A DNA stretch of 44,262 nt, taken from positions 1-44,262 of the forward strand of contig CACZLA010000021.1 in the NCBI GenBank assembly GCA_902781895.1, written 5' to 3'. Made by a program: the position numbers and the translations under genes. Positions 40,135 to 44,262 of this stretch are shown one piece after another (positions within the stretch are counted from its first letter, which is position 1; every line of letters starts with the position of its first letter). The notes under the pieces were generated by a model. It saw only the letters and a program-made list of their open reading frames with translations. It did not search any database and was not told the origin of the DNA. The stretch is from an uncultured Lachnospiraceae bacterium (GTDB lineage: Bacteria > Bacillota > Clostridia > Lachnospirales > Lachnospiraceae).

Positions 40135-41412
40135 TTAACGATAAATTATCTCATGTCTTCCCGGTCCATTTGAAACCATGGTGATAGGGAAGCCTAATTC
40201 TTTTTCGATAAACTCGATATAGTTGCGGCAGTTCTCAGGAAGTTCCTCATACTTTGTGATACCTCTGATATCACTCTTCCATCCCGGAAGAACCTCATAT
40301 ACAGGCTTAGCCTTCTTCAGCTTTGCAGTAACAGGGAAATCCTTTGTTACCTCACCGTCGATCTCATAGCCAACGCATACAGGAATCTCATCAAGATATC
40401 CCAGTACATCCAGTACTGTAAATGCAACATCTGTTGCACCCTGAAGTCTGCATCCGTACTTTGATGCTACGCAGTCGAACCATCCCATACGACGTGGACG
40501 ACCTGTAGTAGCTCCGAACTCACCTGCATCTCCTCCGCGCTTACGCAGCTCATCTGCCTCTTCGCCGAAGATCTCACTTACAAACTCGCCTGCTCCTACT
40601 GCACTTGAATAAGCCTTGCAGACTGTAACTATTCTCTTTATTTCATATGGAGGTATTCCTGCACCGATAGCACCGTATCCCGCAAGTGTGGATGATGATG
40701 TAACCATCGGATAGATACCGTGATCCGGATCCTTCATGGAACCAAGCTGTCCCTCAAGCAGTATGTTCTTACCTTCCTTTATTGCTTCAAAAAGATATGC
40801 TGAAACATCACATACAAACGGAGCTACCATTTCCTTGTACTCCATAAGTGTCTCATAAACACCGTCAACTGTAAGAAGCGGCTTGTGATAGAGATGCTCA
40901 AGAAGCGCATTCTTCTGAACTATTACTCTTTCAATCTTTGCCTTAAGTGAAGCCTCATCATCAAAAAGCTCTGAAACCTGGAATCCGATCTTTGCATATT
41001 TATCTGAGTAAAATGGAGCGATACCGGATTTTGTTGAACCAAATGAAGCTCCGGCCAGTCTCTCCTCCTCATATGTATCAAGCAGCACATGATATGGCAT
41101 AACCATCTGTGCTCTGTCAGAAACAAGGATCTTCGGAGTAGGAACTCCGCCTTCCTCTATCTGCTTAACCTCTTTAAAAAGCTTTGGAATATCCAGTGCG
41201 ACACCATTTCCTATAATACTTGTGGTGTGATCGTAGAACACACCCGAAGGAAGTGTATGCAGCGCAAACTTTCCATAATCATTTATTATCGTATGACCGG
41301 CATTTGCTCCGCCCTGAAATCTGATAATTATATCAGCCTTCTCAGCAAGCATATCCGTAATCTTTCCTTTTCCTTCGTCACCCCAATTGGCTCCTACTAC
41401 TGCTGTAACCAT
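40135..41412 (-). CDS. purA: Adenylosuccinate synthetase
   Basis: 425 residues. The GTP-binding GANWGDEGKGKITDMLA opens the protein, then IIRFQGGANAGHTI, the IMP-contact segment FGSTKSGIAPFYSDKYAK, ATTGRPRRMGWFD, and KAYSSAVGAGEFV. It couples IMP and aspartate with GTP to make adenylosuccinate, the first step of AMP synthesis from IMP. GAAGGAGG precedes the ATG. The GSTKSGIAPFYSDK form rather than TGRGIGPAYxDK marks a subfamily common in Clostridia. Upstream (41413-41524) is an AT-rich promoter region with a small CCCTC/GAGGG hairpin. Confidence 0.96.
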   Translation of the reverse strand: MVTAVVGANWGDEGKGKITDMLAEKADIIIRFQGGANAGHTIINDYGKFALHTLPSGVFYDHTTSIIGNGVALDIPKLFKEVKQIEEGGVPTPKILVSDRAQMVMPYHVLLDTYEEERLAGASFGSTKSGIAPFYSDKYAKIGFQVSELFDDEASLKAKIERVIVQKNALLEHLYHKPLLTVDGVYETLMEYKEMVAPFVCDVSAYLFEAIKEGKNILLEGQLGSMKDPDHGIYPMVTSSSTLAGYGAIGAGIPPYEIKRIVTVCKAYSSAVGAGEFVSEIFGEEADELRKRGGDAGEFGATTGRPRRMGWFDCVASKYGCRLQGATDVAFTVLDVLGYLDEIPVCVGYEIDGEVTKDFPVTAKLKKAKPVYEVLPGWKSDIRGITKYEELPENCRNYIEFIEKELGFPITMVSNGPGRHEIIYR

Positions 41413-41524
41413 TTTCAGCCTCCTTCAAATCATTTATGAAGTATTCCCTCCGTATAGAGGGGGTGTTAAAACACACGGATATTATTGTATCACAAACGAG
41501 AAAATAATAAAAGTGAACATTTTT

Positions 41525-42157
41525 TTAACAAAGCACCCTTTTTTCCGTCACAATCATGTCCACCTTTACATCATGGCTTTCAACCGGCAGCTTATCAAAT
41601 ACCTGAAAGTCGTAAGCTATACCCACTGACGTAAGCTGCGGAGTACAAGGTGCATCAGCCGCCCCACCACAGTGCTCGGATAAAAATGTATCATAATATC
41701 CGCCGCCATATCCAAGACGATTCCTGGCAATGTCATATGCCACACCGGGTTCTAGCATGAGTACATTTTTCTCATCCTTTTTTCGGGAAATAGTATCTAT
41801 ACGAAACATCTTTTCCTCCCCGGTATCCGCCGGCTCAGATATTCCGTATATTCCTTTTTTTAGATTCCCGTCATACTGATAAAATCTCATTACCCTGTCG
41901 GAGTATGATTTTGGAATATATACCTTCTTGCCTTCACCAAGTGCCGCCTCGAAAAGATACATCAGATCAACTTCATTTCGTATGCTCATGTAGCCCAGCA
42001 CTGTGTCAGCCTCTTTATATGCATTCAATGCCATGACATTTCTGCATATCTGAAGGGACAGCTGACAGGCCTCATCAGATGACATGGCAATCCGCCTTGC
42101 CACCACCTGCTTCCTTATTTCGTTTTTATCAGACAAATCTTTTGTTTCTATTTCCAT
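41525..42157 (-). CDS. 5-formyltetrahydrofolate cyclo-ligase
   Basis: 210 residues from the ATG at 42157, which starts four bases after the stop of the CDF gene and has CGGAG before it. Motifs: DKNEIRKQVVARRIAMS, the phosphate-binding EVDLMYLFEAALGEGKKVYIP and the conserved RLGYGGGYYDTFL. It converts 5-formyl-THF to 5,10-methenyl-THF with ATP. The segment HCGGAADAPCTPQ is a small insert before the last strand. It is co-transcribed with the cation exporter upstream. Confidence 0.92.
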   Translation of the reverse strand: MEIETKDLSDKNEIRKQVVARRIAMSSDEACQLSLQICRNVMALNAYKEADTVLGYMSIRNEVDLMYLFEAALGEGKKVYIPKSYSDRVMRFYQYDGNLKKGIYGISEPADTGEEKMFRIDTISRKKDEKNVLMLEPGVAYDIARNRLGYGGGYYDTFLSEHCGGAADAPCTPQLTSVGIAYDFQVFDKLPVESHDVKVDMIVTEKRVLC

Positions 42158-42161
42158 ATTG

Positions 42162-43268
42162 TTACTCCGATATATCCACATCAAGTATCACCTGGAAATC
42201 ATACTGCGGATAGTCATTCTTCAGGTCATTAACTATATGATCATAGATAGACTTCCTGTCCTTTATATCATAATCGATGATCATATCAAATCTGACGGTC
42301 TTCACCTCTTTATCAAGATAGAAGCCGTGAATCTCCAGCACGCCCTCATGGGAATATGCCAGCTCTTTAATCTTCTTTTCTATTTCAACGGACTCCGCAT
42401 CGCTGGTATTTATCGCATAAATGGAAATGCCTGCCATGGTAACTCCGGTTTCCTGATAAACCTTTTTGGCTATATTTCTTTCCAGATTGTCCAGCTCCAG
42501 AGCCGTGAGATCTTCGGGAACCTCTATATGGGCTGATCCTATAAGAATATCCGGTCCATAGTTATGTATGACCAGATCATATGCCCCACTCACCTCGGGA
42601 AATGTACACATAGCGGCTTTCACATTTCTGGCAAGCTCAGCCTCGATACGCTTACCCAGTATTTCGCTAATGGTCTCTCTTATCATATCCAGACCGGCCT
42701 TAATAATGACCAGGGAGATCAGAACGCCAAGATAACTCTCCAGACTGACATCTGTGGTCAGGAATATGATTGCAGCGATAAGTGTGGTAGTAGAAATGAC
42801 TGCATCAAAAAGTGCATCTGTTCCGGAACCGATCAGTGAAGCGGAATTTACTTCTTTTCCCACCTTCTTCACATAGGTTCCCAGAATGATCTTCACAAAA
42901 ACAGCAACTGTAATAACGATCAAAGTCACTACTGAATAATCAGGCGTTACGGGTGATATGATCTTTTTAATTGACTCAATAAGTGCTGTCACGCCGGCAT
43001 ACATAATAATGACAGCTATTATCATCGCACTCAGGTATTCCACCCTTCCATGTCCCAGGGGATGCTTTTTATCAGGCTGTTTTCCTGCAATCTTTGTACC
43101 TATTATCGTGATGATTGATGACAGAGCATCTGTCAGATTGTTTACGGCATCCAATACTACCGGAACCGAGTTTGCCAGCAAACCCACTACAGCCTTAAAT
43201 CCGGACAACAATACATTTGCTATAATCCCGATAATACTTGTTCTGATTATTTTTTTCTGTCTGTCCAT
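42162..43268 (-). CDS. Cation diffusion facilitator, Mn-type signature
   Basis: 368 residues with six membrane helices in the first 215 or so, and a C-terminal cytoplasmic domain of about 150. Helix 2 carries DAVNNLTDALSS (N43-D47) and helix 5 GSGTDALFDAVIS (D151-D155). The pair N-x3-D/D-x3-D, instead of H-x3-D, is the known signature of manganese-type CDF proteins, so export of Mn(II) is inferred. HPLGHGRVEYL and the C-terminal ILIGSAHIEVPEDL are typical of the family. AGAGGTAAG precedes the ATG. The gene is followed directly by the folate cyclo-ligase. Confidence 0.92.
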   Translation of the reverse strand: MDRQKKIIRTSIIGIIANVLLSGFKAVVGLLANSVPVVLDAVNNLTDALSSIITIIGTKIAGKQPDKKHPLGHGRVEYLSAMIIAVIIMYAGVTALIESIKKIISPVTPDYSVVTLIVITVAVFVKIILGTYVKKVGKEVNSASLIGSGTDALFDAVISTTTLIAAIIFLTTDVSLESYLGVLISLVIIKAGLDMIRETISEILGKRIEAELARNVKAAMCTFPEVSGAYDLVIHNYGPDILIGSAHIEVPEDLTALELDNLERNIAKKVYQETGVTMAGISIYAINTSDAESVEIEKKIKELAYSHEGVLEIHGFYLDKEVKTVRFDMIIDYDIKDRKSIYDHIVNDLKNDYPQYDFQVILDVDISE

Positions 43269-43302
43269 ACTACTTACCTCTTGTTAACTCTTGACACTTA
43301 TG

Positions 43303-43333
43303 TCAAAACAGGCCTCTGTAAACCAGAAGCCTG
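43303..43333 (-). terminator. Terminator after the acidic protein gene
   Basis: On the minus strand CAGGCTTCT and AGAGGCCTG pair (plus positions 43325-43333 and 43309-43317, one G-U pair). A TTTTG tail follows. It lies about 25 bases past the stop of the gene at 43357. Confidence 0.75.
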
Positions 43334-43356
43334 CTTTCGAAACCATTTTACATGTT

Positions 43357-44262
43357 TTACTGATAATGATAGATATTCACTCCGCAAAGTCCCTTATCAT
43401 CAGAAACACGGAATGTTATGCTGTCAAAATCATTTACACTGTATGTCATTGTCTCATAATCAAGACCGCTAGAATCATATGTGCTGTTTGGCTCGCCATA
43501 AGCATTCTCTATATCAGCCTTATTTGAACCCCATGTGATTCCCTTTGGCATGATCATTTCAGGAACGTCACCTGATGTATAATCAATAGCAACATTGAAT
43601 GAAGAAACTACACCCTTTTCAAAATCAACATCAGCACTTGTATAGTTGCTTACTGTGATGTAGAAAGAGAGGTACTGATCATACTTATCGCTTGAAAAAC
43701 CAATAGAATATGCGCTTTCTCCTGAGCCGAGAACCTTGTCATCCTCATCGAGATCATATGACATCTTCCATGTGTTTGTATCAAACTCAGAATAGTCAAA
43801 TGGAATTGTATAGATATTTCCATCGAAATAGAATGACAGATCTGAAAGATTATCACTTAATCCATTAGGTACGTCAGCTAACTTTGAAGGTACGTCACTG
43901 TCATGATCATCATTGTCATTATCTAAATCATCATCGATCTGGGCCTCTGTAGTATTCTCATCCCAGTCATCCATTCCGTCATCGATCTCAGCTTCGTCGT
44001 CATCCTCATCGGCATCAATAATGTACCATTTACCCTTTATGTAAGCACAGATAAATGTCATCTCTGATGTATCAGTCTCTTCCATTCCGAATGCACTTAC
44101 TTTTATGTCGCAGCTCATTTCAACTCTGGCACCCTTGTCAGCTGAAATACTCTTTCCGTTTTCATCATTATAATCATCAATATAATCGGAAAGCTCAGAG
44201 TCGGAAAGTTCTTCTGAACTGACAACCTTAATGTTGTCTATAGAGAACATTCCCTTAAGCAT
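43357..44262 (-). CDS. Acidic protein of unknown function, 5' end outside the window
   Basis: At least 301 residues; the ATG at 44262 is exactly at the window edge and is probably not the true start. The visible part holds a DUF-like beta domain (VEMSCDIKVSAFGMEETDT and FICAYIKGKWYIID), then a highly acidic linker (DADEDDDEAEIDDG and IDDDLDNDNDDHDSD). A second beta domain follows (SFYFDGNIYTIPFDYSEFDT) and a C-terminal segment KGITWGSNKADIENAYGEPN. That last motif resembles small lipid-attached or surface proteins common in Lachnospiraceae, but I do not recognise a named family. No membrane helix is in the visible part. Confidence 0.7.
   Translation of the reverse strand: MLKGMFSIDNIKVVSSEELSDSELSDYIDDYNDENGKSISADKGARVEMSCDIKVSAFGMEETDTSEMTFICAYIKGKWYIIDADEDDDEAEIDDGMDDWDENTTEAQIDDDLDNDNDDHDSDVPSKLADVPNGLSDNLSDLSFYFDGNIYTIPFDYSEFDTNTWKMSYDLDEDDKVLGSGESAYSIGFSSDKYDQYLSFYITVSNYTSADVDFEKGVVSSFNVAIDYTSGDVPEMIMPKGITWGSNKADIENAYGEPNSTYDSSGLDYETMTYSVNDFDSITFRVSDDKGLCGVNIYHYQ

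Noticed and set aside
41440-41470. CCCTC/GAGGG hairpin before purA as a riboswitch
   Set aside because: Only five pairs and no conserved purine riboswitch core is visible; the region looks like an ordinary promoter and leader.

Overview
Most of this window (about 2,660 to the right edge) reads as a chromosomal stretch of a low-to-moderate-GC Clostridia, most likely a Lachnospiraceae member. The evidence is the dnaG-rpoD-trmK block, a yerC-type repressor, DUF1836 and DUF624 proteins, a TGS-uridine-kinase-like fusion, strong AGGAGG ribosome sites and T-tailed terminators. The organism call rests on protein style and gene order, not on a database search.

The left edge does not belong to that chromosome in any simple way. 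From about 2,660 down to about 500, glycerol kinase is cut at its conserved C-terminal SxxMGA motif. It continues in frame into a Bacteroidetes TonB-dependent receptor, followed by the first codons of a DUF4249-type lipoprotein. That lipoprotein is in turn cut near position 490 and joined to a GC-richer fragment with the 3' part of a TetR regulator and the first 26 codons of an RND/MMPL-like exporter. Two joins between three unrelated genomes at short shared sequences look like an assembly or library chimera, so the 1,132-residue 'glycerol kinase-TonB receptor' ORF should not be taken as a real protein.

Region by region on the main part: (a) 2.66-5.9 kb, truncated glpK overlapping a membrane-anchored EAL-domain protein, driven by a consensus promoter. 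(b) 6.1-9.7 kb, a MacB/FtsX-like ABC pair whose permease carries a large charged extracytoplasmic insert. (c) 9.98-13.26 kb, a three-gene ABC-2 exporter operon. (d) 13.32-13.67 kb, the RNase P RNA gene. (e) 13.68-19.3 kb, dnaG, rpoD, trmK and a TGS/uridine-kinase-like fusion. (f) 19.4-21.9 kb on the plus strand, a GDPD-like protein, an atypical CobW GTPase and a small zinc ribbon. (g) 21.9-26.4 kb, a sugar ABC transporter (binding protein and two permeases) with a DUF624 protein. (h) 26.7-27.5 kb, a divergent single-pass membrane protein. (i) 27.6-32.9 kb, an operon-like run of intracellular alpha-amylase, YerC repressor, CNNM/CorC protein, DUF1836 and ABC-F ATPase. (j) 33-38.97 kb, HD-domain protein, citrate synthase, convergent isocitrate dehydrogenase, HAD phosphatase, YcxB-like protein and biotin ligase. 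(k) 39-44.26 kb, a glycerol-1-phosphate-dehydrogenase-like enzyme, purA, 5-formyl-THF cyclo-ligase, a CDF metal exporter and a partial acidic secreted or surface protein.

I found no CRISPR array, prophage, insertion sequence or tRNA, and no convincing new multi-gene system. The best second-look items are the chimeric joins; a 25-bp duplication that removes a stop codon in an ABC-2 permease; a duplicated rpoD 3' end that supplies the trmK ribosome site; a CobW protein without CxCC; an ABC-F protein without its second Walker A lysine; an Asn/Thr-rich insert in biotin ligase; and paired palindromes in two promoter regions.
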